From Pleurotus djamor (Eukaryota; Basidiomycota; Agaricomycetes; Agaricales; Pleurotaceae), in NCBI GenBank assembly GCA_029747585.1, contig JAPEVF010000109.1, positions 43,901 through 107,900 on the forward strand: a stretch of DNA of 64,000 nucleotides, in the 5' to 3' direction. This document shows, one piece after another, positions 10,201 to 21,495 of this stretch (position 1 is the first letter of the stretch; each line of letters opens with the position of its first letter). The position numbers and the translations under genes were made by a program. Below the pieces are notes generated by a model. That model had not been told where the DNA came from, made no database searches, and saw nothing but the letters and a program-made list of their open reading frames with translations.

Positions 10201-13200
10201 GAGATTGTACGCCGGTTTGTTACCGGAGCAATGTCCTACGGATCTATCTCCATGGAGGCTCACACGACTCTCGCTATCGCTATGAACCGTCTTGGTGGTA
10301 AATCGAATACTGGCGAAGGCGGTGAGGACGCAGAACGGTCAACAGTTCTGAGCAACGGCGACACGATGCGCTCGGCTATCAAACAAGTGGCATCAGGCCG
10401 CTTCGGTGTTACTTCCAACTACCTCTCAGATGCAGATGAGCTCCAGATTAAGATGGCTCAAGGGGCCAAACCGGGCGAGGGTGGTGAACTCCCCGGACAT
10501 AAAGTCTCGCTGTCTATTGCGCGAACTCGTCACTCAACCGCCGGAGTCGGTCTCATTTCCCCTCCCCCTCACCACGACATCTACTCCATTGAAGATCTCA
10601 AACAGTTGATCTACGATCTGAAATGTTCTAATCCTCGTGCTCGTGTTTCCGTCAAACTTGTTTCCGAAGTCGGCGTTGGTATCGTTGCGAGCGGAGTTGC
10701 GAAGGCGAAGGCTGATCATATCTTAATTTCTGGACACGATGGTGGGACTGGTGCTTCGCGTTGGACTGGTATCAAGTATGCCGGTCTCCCTTGGGAGCTT
10801 GGATTGGCGGAAACTCATCAAACACTCGTCTTGAACGATCTTCGCGGCCGAGTGACTGTGCAAACGGACGGTCAATTGCGCACTGGACGTGACATCGCTA
10901 TCGCTTGTCTACTTGGCGCTGAAGAGTGGGGATTTGCCACCACACCTCTCATCGCCATGGGCTGTATCATGATGAGGAAGTGCCATCGTAAGTTGATCGT
11001 CTCGTGGTTTGGATGGTACACTGACTGCTCGATTTCTAGTTAACACCTGCCCTGTCGGTATCGCTACTCAGGACCCCCAACTCAGAGCCAAGTTCGCTGG
11101 TCAACCTGAACAGGTCATTAATTTCCTCTACTACCTCGCTGAAGATCTTAGAAGTTACATGGCCAAGCTTGGCTTCCGTACGATCAACGAGATGGTTGGT
11201 CGCGCTGACATGCTCAAAGTTAACGAGAAGCTACGAACGACCAAGACTGCCCATCTCGACTTGTCCGCTGTGTTGAAGCCTGCTTGGCAGATGCGTCCGG
11301 GTGCTGCGACATACCGCGTCCGTCAGCAAGATCACAAGTTGTACATACGCCTCGACAACAAGTTCATTGACGAGGCCGAACCTGCCTTGGCGAAGGGCCT
11401 TCCTGTGCGCATTGACTGCGACGTTGTCAATACCGACCGAGCGCTGGGCACTTCACTCTCCTACCGAATCTCCAAGCTTTACGGCGAAGAAGGTCTTCCC
11501 AAAGACACTATCCACATTTCTATGAGGGGTTCGGCTGGACAGTCTTGTGGTGCTTTCCTTGCTCCAGGGATCACCATCGAACTTGAAGGTGACGCCAATG
11601 ATTATGTTGGAAAGGGTCTCTCTGGAGGCCGGCTTATCGTCTATCCTCCCAAGGAGTCGAAATTCAAGGCCGAAGAGAACATCATCATTGGTAATGTCTG
11701 CTTGTACGGCGCTACCTCCGGAGAGGCCTTCATTCGTGGTATCGCCGCCGAGCGATTCGCCGTCCGTAACTCTGGTGCCAACGCGGTTGTCGAAGGTACG
11801 GGTGATCATGCCTGTGAGTATATGACTGGTGGCCGGGTCGTCGTTCTTGGGACCACTGGTCGTAATTTCGCCGCCGGTATGAGTGGAGGTATTGCCTATG
11901 TGCTAGACACTGCGCATACCTTCGCCTCCAAGGTGAACATGGAGATGGTCGAACTTGGCAAAGTTGACGATCCCCGCGAAATTGCTGCCCTCCGCTCCCT
12001 TATCGAAGATCATAGGCACTATACCGGCTCCGAAGTTGCAGACCGAGTTCTCCACGACTTCCACCATCTCCTGCCCTTATTCGTTCGTGTCATGCCCCTT
12101 GACTACAAACGGGTGCTCGAAGAACAGGCTGTCAAGGAGAAGGAAGACAAAGTGCGCCAGAGTGTCATTGACCTCATTCCCTCCCGTACCGTCAGTCAAG
12201 TCGACCTCGCTTCTGAGGGATTAGAAGATCTTCTTCTCCCCAAGACACCCGTGTCAAGTGCCGTAGTACCTCCAACACCTAAACGTCACGAACCTGCAGT
12301 CAACGATATGGAAGATTCTTTAATTGATGAAAACGCTGCCAAACAACGAGCCGCCAAGCTTGACAAGACCAAGGGCTTCATGAAGTACCAGAGGCTCACT
12401 GAGGCTTACCGCCCCCCTCGCAAGCGTGTCAAGGACTGGAAGGAGATTTCAAACCGTCTGACCGTCAGTGAGCTCAAGTATCAGTCTGCTCGCTGCATGG
12501 ACTGCGGTGTACCCTTCTGCCAATCGGACACCGGTTGCCCGATATCCAACGTCATCCCGAAGTGGAACGATCTCGTTTTCAAGGGGCAATGGCAAGACGC
12601 TCTCAATCGTCTTTTATTGACCAACAACTTCCCCGAGTTTACTGGCCGCGTCTGCCCCGCCCCATGCGAGGGTGCTTGTGTCTTGGGTATCAACGAGCAA
12701 CCCGTTGGAATCAAGAGCATCGAATGCGCCATCATCGACAAGGCAAGTAACGAAATTTCGCCGAATTGTAGCTCCCGCTTAACACCTACTTTAGGGCTTC
12801 GAAATGGGCTGGATGGCTCCCAACCCGCCGGCCTTCCGGACTGGAAAGCGGGTTGCTATCGTTGGCTCGGGCCCCGCAGGACTGGCTTGTGCAGATCAAC
12901 TCAACAAGGCAGGTCACTTCGTCACAGTCTACGACCGCAATGATCGCATGGGAGGTCTTCTCATGTATGGTATCCCCAAGTGCGTATAACCTTTCATCCT
13001 TTTGCGCGCAGGAGTTTTGACCCTCTTTTTCAGCATGAAATTGGACAAGGCGATTGTCCAGCGTCGCATCGACTTGATGGCTGCCGAGGGTGTTGTAAGT
13101 CTCTTCAGTTTGGGTCTACATCTCGCCTCGTGCTAAATTCACTATCAGACATTTGTCCCCAACGCTCACATCGGAGTCGACGTGGATGTTGCCCAGCTTA

Positions 13201-14429
13201 GAGCCGAGAACGATGCCGTCGTCGTCTGTACAGGCGCTACCTGGCCGAGAGACCTCAAGATCCCCAACAGAGATGCCGACGGAATTCACTTTGCGATGGA
13301 GTTCCTTCAGGTACGCATCGCGAGGTTCATTATACGTTTGTCTACTGACCATCGTCTTTAGCTTAACACCAAGTCTTTGCTTGATTCTGAGCTGCAAGAC
13401 TCTGCCTACATCAATGCGAAGGGCAAGGATGTCATCGTTATCGGTGGAGGTGACACAGGAAATGATTGCATTGGTACTTCGATGCGTCACGGTGCGAAGT
13501 CGGTGACGAACTTTGAGCTGCTCCCTCGTCCCCCTGTCTCTAGAGGAAGGGATAACCCATGGCCCCAATGGCCCAGGTCAGGATCATTCAACTGTCGCTT
13601 AGTGAACTCCCGCTAACTTGTCTACAGGATATTCCGCACGGACTACGGCCATACCGAGGTCGCTGCCCACTTTGGAAACGGTAAGAAAATATATTAACAT
13701 TTCTTTTTCGTTTCTTACCTTCTCCTACCCAGATCCTCGAGAGTACTGTATCTCGACGAAGGAATTCATTCTTGGCGATGACGGCAAGTTGAAGGGTCTC
13801 AACACTGGTAGGTTTGCTCATATATTTCCATTCCGCCCTTCCTCAACCCCCTTTTCAGTCCGTGTTGAGTGGACCAAAGATAGTGGTGGTCGTTGGAAGA
13901 TGGAAGAAGTCCCAGGCTCTGAAAAGTTCTTCCCCGCCCAACTTGTGTTTTTGGCCCTTGGATTCCTTGGTCCTCAAAATGAAGTCATTAAAGCTCTCGG
14001 ATTGAAGCAGGATGGACGATCCAACATCCAAACTCCTCCAAAGGTACGTCAGGCTTTGCACACCTTCTATTTTTCTCGATCAACCCATTGTCTTTGTAGA
14101 AATATACCACCAACGTTGAAGGGGTATTCACCGCTGGTGATTGTCGACGTGGTCAATCCTTGATCGTTTGGGGTATCAAGTACGTTTCAAACTTCTTTGA
14201 TCGCACCCAGTCACTTACTCTGAGTACTCGCAGTGAGGGCCGCGGCGCTGCTGCTGAGGTTGATGCTTGGCTATCCAATGGCACTACTCGACTTCCAAGC
14301 GCTGGTGGCATCAAGGCTAGGGTGAGTCACGGCATCAAGGCTTCTTCATGGCGTGTAACTGATCCGTCTGTTTAGACTTTCATTCCACCCCCCAGCAAGC
14401 TCCCTCGCACCGTCGAGACTCGAGCTTAA
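7226..14429 (+). CDS. GLT1: NADH-dependent glutamate synthase (GOGAT)
   Basis: Makes two glutamates from glutamine and 2-oxoglutarate using NADH. Fifteen exons: 7226-7914, 7986-8197, 8250-9633, 9687-10987, 11040-12742, 12795-12979, 13034-13094, 13149-13310, 13362-13576, 13628-13680, 13733-13807, 13859-14043, 14100-14179, 14234-14321, 14376-14429; total 6447 nt, 2148 residues. The glutaminase domain has the catalytic Cys59 in KDSCGVGF, so about 58 residues form a propeptide. The central and FMN domains precede the 3Fe-4S ligands [15 protein letters not shown] at exon junction 4/5. The glutamate-synthase C-terminal beta-helix follows. The fused beta-type domain has the two 4Fe-4S clusters ([20 protein letters not shown]), an FAD site ([13 protein letters not shown]) and an NADH site ([13 protein letters not shown]). 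Intron 5 (12743-12794) is GC-AG. Complete. Confidence 0.97.
12743..12794 (+). other. GC-AG intron 5 of GLT1
   Basis: Exon 5 ends ATCGACAAG and the intron opens with GCAAGT, a good GC-type donor, and ends TTTAG. Splicing gives IIDKGFEMGWM, the conserved family sequence. No GT donor nearby keeps the frame. Confidence 0.85.
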
Positions 14430-14539
14430 ACTCTCTCTCTTTCTCCTCGTTGTATACTTTCCACGATTTTCATTGTATTGGAACGATTTGCATGTACACT
14501 AGATCCTCAGTTACACACTGTCTTTGTTTGTAAGATTTG

Positions 14540-16260
14540 CTAAGGCTTCCAAGGTGATTGAGCTTGTCCACCGACGCCAGCAGTTAGGAAAGATCCCATG
14601 TTACCCTCGTTGATGTAGAAGCAATCTTCAAGTCTGACTCCGACCTGATGGCGATCGATTGAGAATGTCCAAGTCATTGATGTCAAGATGGTACAATTAC
14701 CTTACCCTCGATGTAGACTCCCGGCTCATCCGAGAACGTATGGCCAGGTTGGATTTCGACAGCATGGGGACCACCTCTAAGATAAGGCGATTCATGGACT
14801 TCGAGGCCGATTCCTAGTGGTGCATCAGCCCAAGTGATGCCTTCTCCGCGAGGACGTGAACTAACCATGTCCCAGCCTATGAGTGAAAGCCTTCCCCAAA
14901 CCCAAGGAGGTCAAGAAGTTGCGCGCTGCGGCATCTGGTTGGGTGGTCTGAACCCCAGTACGTGCATAGACCAAAGCTAAGGTTTGTGCCGTACGAACGT
15001 GATGCCATATGTCGAGATGTTCCTTTGGAATAGTCGAAGATGGGAGGGCTACTGTCTACAAGACGGGCAGGTTCTAATCTTAGAAAGNTCAAGAGAAGAA
15101 GCTAAANATGGGATACTTACCCTTGTGACATCACTCCAGTAGTCGTGAAGTTGGCCAGTGCAGTCGAAGAGNGCGAAATCTTCCTTCCCGAGTTTGCGAT
15201 CAGTTCCGGAGCCATGAGGGAGGGCAGCGTTTTCTGAGCAAATAAGGAACTCAACATGCAATGAAAAGAGGAAGACGAAGAAGGTGTGCGAGGGACTATT
15301 TGACGTGAGACATACATACCTCCGAAGAGAGTGAGGCAGCCAGCCTTCTCTAAGCCTACANCGGATAGAGCCTGCGCAACCATACNTCGAGCNTCTGACT
15401 CGCGCATTCCAATCCACATACGNGCATGAGTAGCNCGCATGGCGANTAGAGTAGCCTNGAAGANTGANCAGTNCATATNGAANGANGATGCGGGGTNATN
15501 NCNTATTGCACACCTCGTTCGCACATTTGAGTATTTCAATTTCTTGCGCCGTTTTGCGCTCCCGTATGATAGCCACTTCCCTAGGCACAATACCGATGCT
15601 TCCTGCGTCCCCTAGGGCCTGCCGTAACCCNTCTGCGATGAATGAACGTGTCATTCCATCGATGAAGACGGTTCTCGGAGATGAACCTGCCGAGCTTGAT
15701 GAATTTGACAGAGAACGAAGGCCATCTACGAGCACAGCATAGGGATCTTCCTCCTCAGCCCACTCAAAGAAGCTGATATGATCGATGTTTGAGTTAGACG
15801 AGCTACGAGGTGCCGGCACTGGTAGAAGCCTGGCACGCGTTGCCTCGAACTTGGGGGTCAGAATCGATAACTTGGCCTGAATCTCTGAGGATGTGCTGGA
15901 TNTNTGAGGTGTGATCACGAAGAGAAGAGGTCTCTCGCTCAGCCTCCACTTNGTTTCGGAGACATTAANGTAGTACACTGCAGAAGCACTTGGTTCGGCA
16001 ATGTAGGCGACTGCACCAGTCTGATGGAGGACTTTGGCCAGAGCATTCTGTCGTTCACGGTATGAGTCTGCTGGTATTGGTGAGATATGTGCGCAGTGCG
16101 GTGCGAGTTCCGGGAACTGAGTTGTTGCTGTTGCNATAAGGTGATTGGGGACGAGGAAGTAGCATAAGCCTAGTAAGATGAAGAGAAGCCATGGACTAGC
16201 TTTCAGTCTGCGATTCTGGAGCTGAGGGTTGTTGGCAATGCTGCTGGCGGCCTTGTCCAT
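14540..16260 (-). CDS. Membrane-anchored M24 metallopeptidase (aminopeptidase P-like)
   Basis: Minus strand, starting at the ATG complementary to 16258-16260 and stopping at 14540-14542. The N-terminus has a short polar leader and one hydrophobic helix (WLLFILLGLCYFLVPNHL), so a type II membrane or secreted protein. A creatinase-like N-domain follows (DSYRERQNALAKVL, IAEPSASAVYY). The pita-bread domain retains FDCTGQLHDYWSDVTR (two Asp metal ligands), GLEVHESPYLRGGP, HTFSDEPGVYIEGK and VGVRLEDCFYINEGNMG (two Glu ligands). Family members remove N-terminal residues before proline using two metals. Exons between 15490 and 14880 are studded with N and I could not trace all borders. Its start is 97 bp from the divergent AlkB start; its end is 110 bp from GLT1. 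Confidence 0.82.
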
Positions 16261-16357
16261 GATGGTGATAACGACGAGCGTGTGTCTTTGGTCATCGTCA
16301 TGGTCAGTGAGAAACTTGGAAGCGGCGCTTACCCCTATCTTGGCCGCCATCTGAGTC

Positions 16358-18100
16358 ATGGACAACGACACTGACACCCTCATCGCCCTCGTCTCCAGCA
16401 TTGTGGGCGACCAAGTCGATGAGCTCTCACATCCCCTTATCTTGGACGTGCTCGTTGAATGCGATGGCGACGTCGAGCGTGCCGCTGACCATCTAATCAG
16501 CAAAGCCAAAGCCAAGCCCATCGCGAGCAAGAAACGCAAAAGGTCTGGCTTGGACGCATGGCTCGACGCGTCTCCTTCACAGAAGAAGCTCAAAGATGAT
16601 CAGAAACGCGTCCAGCACTCTTCACAAGTCCCAAAGGTCTCCGAGGGTTCAAAAGTATCGCGGATTCACGCGTCTGGGACCAATGCCGACGTAAAGAAAG
16701 TGGATCTCATGTCCCTTCTGAGACAGTCCAGCACTTCACCACAGAAGCTCAAACCCTCGTCTCCAGTAAAATCTAAACCCAAACCTCCAAGCAACGTTCC
16801 TCGACTTCCCCCGTTGTCTCTTCCTTCACCATCACTTGTTGCGAAGCACACACCCTGCACCCTTCATTTCTCCATATTACCACCTGAACTGGCATGTAAA
16901 CTGTTCTACACAATGGTCGACCTTGCCCTAGGTAAATCGAATGGTTCGTCACAGCCTTGGAAACGTAACAAATGGTACCTCTTCGATCGTTTGGTCGAGA
17001 GTCCGCATCGAACAGCGTTTTTTGTGAGACAGGATCTCAAGGGGGGCCCAAATGACGATCAGTGGGCTGAGGCCGCGCAATATTGGTGCGTTGGTTCTCC
17101 TTCGAGATCGCGGTTGACTACTTACGAAGTCCGATAGGTACAACGGCAGGCAAACTGATCCTCCCCCTACGTTCCCTAACGAGATGGAAGAGGCTTGCTA
17201 CATCATTGAGCGCATGGTCAATGCTGAATTACGAAAGAGGAAGCCATTTGACAGGGAATGGCGACCAAAAGATGCAAGCGGCACTGGTGTCCTCTGGCGA
17301 GCCAATGTTGCGGCATCGAACTGTTATGATGGTGCGAAGGAGACCGTTGGATGGCATTCAGACCAAGTTACGTATCTTGGACCCTACCCCACAATAGCAT
17401 CACTTAGCCTAGGCAAGCAACTTTGACCGCCGGACATTTTGCTTTGTGACCTAATGCACCGTGAATTTAGGAACAAGGCGCACATTCAGTCTGCGAGATG
17501 TCGTTCCGGCTGATGAACAAGAAAAACGACATCCCCGAACCTACAACATCCCGTTACCCCATAATTCTGTAAGCATCCTCTCTTCCTACAATTCTTCATC
17601 TAATTCTCCGTCTCCCTAGCTGATCATCATGCACGCGTCAACGCAGGAGCGATTCAAACACTCTATCCCTCCTCAAAGAGTCATTGACTTGTACAAACCC
17701 ATCCTGCCGAGATCGGCATTTCGCAAACCCAATGCGTCCATCGACGGGCTGCCAAAGACGGGGAACGATGATGATATCGAACCCAGCAATATCCGGATAA
17801 ACATAACCTTTCGCTTCTATCGCCCCNGATTTTCGACCAGAGACGACCCCGCGATGTAAATGTGGTGTTCCGATGGTCCTCAGACCTGATATGCGCCACA
17901 TCGTTCCAAAGAAGGTCAACGCTTCTTTGGATGCTGACTCTCCCGCGAACGATGAGGAGGGTGCGGTCTCCAATCAGGACTTCGAGATGAATTATTGGTG
18001 GACGTGTTATGCCTACGCCCAGAATGATGGGAAAGGCTGTGGGACTTGGAAGGTGATGGATATGGATGCTGAAGGCCGGGGATGGACGGAGAGTACGTGA
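16358..18100 (+). CDS. CUE-AlkB-GRF protein: AlkB-type 2OG/Fe(II) dioxygenase
   Basis: Likely a nucleic-acid dealkylase. Exons 16358-17085, 17138-17412, 17471-17568 and 17620-18100. Leaving out the N at 17827 gives 1581 nt, 526 residues. Order: CUE-type ubiquitin-binding helix bundle (about residues 8-48, LILDVLVECDGDVERAADHL), a basic Ser/Pro-rich linker, an AlkB core, and a C-terminal GRF-type zinc finger beginning CKCGVPM and containing YWWTC and GCGTW. Core residues visible: His316 and Asp318 in GWHSDQ, His381 in FKHSIP, and Arg426/Arg432 in RINITFRFYRP, matching the iron and 2-oxoglutarate ligands of ALKBH2/3. Intron 2 is GC-AG. As written, the N shifts the frame and creates a false stop (TAA) just before the zinc finger. 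Confidence 0.88.
17413..17470 (+). other. GC-AG intron 2 of the AlkB gene
   Basis: Exon 2 ends AGCCTAG, the intron starts GCAAGC and ends ATTTAG, and the join reads LSLGTRRTFSLRD, a conserved AlkB stretch. There is no in-frame GT donor close by. Confidence 0.8.
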
Positions 18101-18572
18101 TTCACACCATTGATTTACCTTTATCTACAGTAAGCGATGCCTTGAGGTATATGTTCACGGAGGTTTTCTTCTTTTAGCCAATGTTATTATGCTCAGATGT
18201 CATGAATTCGTGCGCGCTTCTATGAGATGGGCGGTTTGTGGACTCGAGGCTGGTGCATGTGGCATCTAATTCCCTCCCACATGTCGTGGGGACAAGAAAG
18301 AACACCGTCGCCCCTGGTGTTTACCCCTTTCTGACCTCACATAGAACTTTCCCCAGAGCTTCCAGAGTTTGAGCTTGAAGGCCTTGAGGCATCTACATTA
18401 TAGGGCCCTCATGTATTAAGGACTCCTCGATTGAATTCCCTGGACCCCTATGAAACGTGCCCACTCGACAACCCTGCAAGCGGGCACATAAACTCAACCA
18501 ACGAGGGCGACTGTATCTCTAAGTCTTACCACTTCATCTCATACTCCGACATCTGAGACTCCTCGACTCTCA
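18101..18572. other. Intergenic between AlkB and MFS genes
   Basis: Holds the AlkB 3' flank and the MFS promoter. No reading frame of note. Confidence 0.6.
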
Positions 18573-20566
18573 ATGCGCTCGTACGGGACGATCGACAGAC
18601 CGGAGAACTTACGAACACCCGAAGAACAGTACAACGCCGACGACGCCTTGACCGAATCGCAATGTCTCCTACGCGATGAACTGGAGGGGAAGCCAACTAC
18701 TACCACACCCCTCCCTATCAAGCAACTATCTGTCCTTTGTCTTCTAAGAGTCCTAGACCCTTTGGCGTTTACTCAAATCTTTCCGTATATCAACAATTTC
18801 ATGCAAGATCTGCACCTGACGGACGATCCATCGCAGGTTGGGTTCTATAGTGGTCTTGTGGTGAGTTATACACGTTTTGCTTGCATTTCGACGTGCTGCT
18901 AACTTGTGTTGGATCGTATCTTTCGTAGGAGAGTGTATTCGCGTTGGCACAACTCCTTGCTATATACCCATGGGCGTATGCATCAGGTACTACGGACAAA
19001 CCCACACTCTATACCTCCTATATTGACGGCAAATTTATGCAGATATTTTCGGTCGACGACCAGTGATTCTGTCGTGTGCGACTGGGCTCGCCTTGACAAC
19101 CTTGTTATTCGGGTTATCAACGAGTTTTCTGCATGTTATGATATCAAGGGCACTTTGTGAGTGATACTTAGCCCCCTTCTCAGCAAGCGAATACGGAACG
19201 ATGATGACTTGACCTGATGTTAGCTGGCCTATTCACTGGAAATGTGGCTGTCATACCATCTGTGCTGTGTGAGATCACCGACACATCCAATCAAGCTATC
19301 GCTTTCCCTATTTTCGGATTGTTCTGGCCTATCGGCGCAATCATAGGGTAAGGATCTATACTTCCACCTCGTTGCATCATTTCTGCAGCTTAAGACCGAC
19401 TTGACGTTAGTCCTCTCATCGGCGGGAGTTTGTCAAGTCCAACCAAGCGATATCCAGGCTGGTTTAGCCACCCATTGTGGAAGGCATACCCATATTTTCT
19501 CCCATGTTTGGTGTCGGCGAGTGTAGCAGCGCTAGCGCTTCTGCTTAGTTTCTTCTACCTGAAAGAGGTATGCACGTCTTTAAGGGACTCTATCAGATTA
19601 ACATTGACCATCCTAGTCACACAAAACTTCAACCTCAACCAGGGAGCAAGATGCACTACGTCGTGACTGCAGTTCGATTAACAGCACATCTACGTCGACC
19701 TTGATCTCCCCAAAAACGCTAAGCCTAGGAAAGCTTCTGAAAATACCTATCCTTTCGTCACTCTGCTTCTCGGGCTTTGCATTAAACTTCACGACGACAG
19801 CCTTCGATGTAAGCCATGCTCTAGCTTAGAGCTTGGTTAAGCTTATTGTATATCCAAGGTGGTCTTTGTTCTTTTCTGCTACACTCCCGTGAAGCGGGGT
19901 GGGCTTGGCTTTACGGTGGGTTGGCTTCCTCGGGTTGGCGCCTAAATCTTAATCAATTGTGTAGGAATCCCAAATTGGCTATTCGCTTTCCATATCAGGC
20001 GCGTTGGCTGCGTCATTGCAGATCTTCGCCATGCCCACGTTACTGAGGAAGTGTGATCACGAGAAATTGTATTCGTTCGTTATGTGTGGTTGGCCGTTCG
20101 TCTTTCTGTCTTTTCCGTTTCTGAATACCGTCGCTCGCGAGAGCGGACCCGCTCTTTGGACTGCCCTGGTTTTTATTCTGGCGGTGGCGAGAGTAGGTTA
20201 TCTGGGTAATTCGTGAGTCTGCACTGCTTTACTTTGCTCCTTTACATTGACTTGATTCTCTACGATCGGCTGGGCAGTGTAAACATGCTCCTGGTTAAAA
20301 AATACGCGCCACCTTCATCCCTTGCTTCGACCAACGGTCTTCTCCAATTTTCCATCTGCCTTGGTCGTGCTATGAGCCCCGCCTTCGTCAGGTACTTAGG
20401 ATATGGCCTGGAAAAGCGGAAGTACTGATTCGTTAATTATTTTAGCTCATTGTTCACCTTCTCCATGGATCATAACTTGTTGGGAGGGAAACTCTGGATT
20501 GGAGTCATGATAATTCTCAGCTTGGGTAACATCATGGCGTCGAAGATGATTCTGAGGTTTCAATAA
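18573..20566 (+). CDS. MFS transporter, DHA1/multidrug-type
   Basis: Ten exons: 18573-18860, 18929-18986, 19043-19156, 19224-19347, 19411-19567, 19617-19808, 19859-19915, 19965-20212, 20278-20391, 20446-20566; total 1473 nt, 490 residues, GT..AG throughout. After a polar N-terminus comes a series of hydrophobic segments. The MFS motif between helices 2 and 3 reads YASDIFGRRPVILS, and the helix-5 region reads FWPIGAIIGPLIGG, both typical of fungal drug/H+ antiporters of the ZRT1-like and DHA1 group. A Ser/Thr-rich cytoplasmic loop (about residues 250-285) splits the two halves. The second half ends in a short tail SKMILRFQ. Substrate unknown. Both halves are intact. Confidence 0.88.
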
Positions 20567-21495
20567 AAGGGCATTGCAGTCAATCAGGCATCGAGTTGAT
20601 ACAGTAGTTGTATCGTATCGAACGTGGATTGAGCATGGAGCGAGCATCTATATTATATCTATATTATAAAGGACGATACTTTTTCCCACGAGACAAACCA
20701 CTAGAGACAATCGGTGATCTCGGACTTTCCTTTTTCATGGCTAACATCCATCGTCACCTCAGCAGGCTATCGAGAATTCGAGAATTTCTTGGCGGTGGGC
20801 ACGAGAAATTTCTGGAACGAGTCTCATCCCGTATATAAGATGGGAAGAGCTGCTCACCGACCAAACCACAGACACGAGCTACTTCTGCTTTCTCTCTCGC
20901 CTCTCCCACAGGTAAGTCAATAGAAGATTGAGCGTGTGAACTCGAGACTGACTGTGGGAGTATCTTCCTAATGAGTTATCACGCTTTTTGGCCTTGGGTG
21001 GGTAATGTTTCGACCGTGAACCGTCAGTATGCGTGAGCATCTGCCAATGAGACAAGCACCAGAGCGGAATTAGTATACAAGGTGAGTGGTTTACAATGAT
21101 ACGATACCTTTCAAACTTTCAATATTAAGCATGTGGTGAGGGCAATGTGTGGGTTGTTCAAGTCATTGGGAGTCGGTCAAACGAGCATGGGGCACCGATT
21201 CCGACCAACCGCAGGTTGGGCGATGAGGTGCCCTCTATGTAAGTCAATTATCATTCTCCTTATTTTTATTTTCCGTGCGTAGCACGGGTTATCGGCTAGT
21301 GGTCACAATAATGAGCGCTTCTTTATCTCGTTAAGCGCCTTCAGTCAGAACCCCTATGACGCGATCATCTCATGGTTACCACGCTTCAAGTGCACCTGAG
21401 CCTGAGCGTGTGGTTGCAGCAGTCTCACGTCTCCACCCTCCCACCGCAGATAAAAGGCTTCGGTCTCTCTCTCTTGCGAATACAATTCACCCATC
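20567..21495. other. Intergenic, 0.9 kb, upstream of the M13 pair
   Basis: No convincing gene. The stretch near 20880-20910 is rich in CT, and the 120 bases before 21496 may be the leader of the first M13 gene. Short frames on both strands show no protein signature. Confidence 0.5.

Noticed and set aside
11453..11809. Antisense frames inside GLT1
   Set aside because: The sense strand carries conserved glutamate synthase sequence; the antisense frame has no features.
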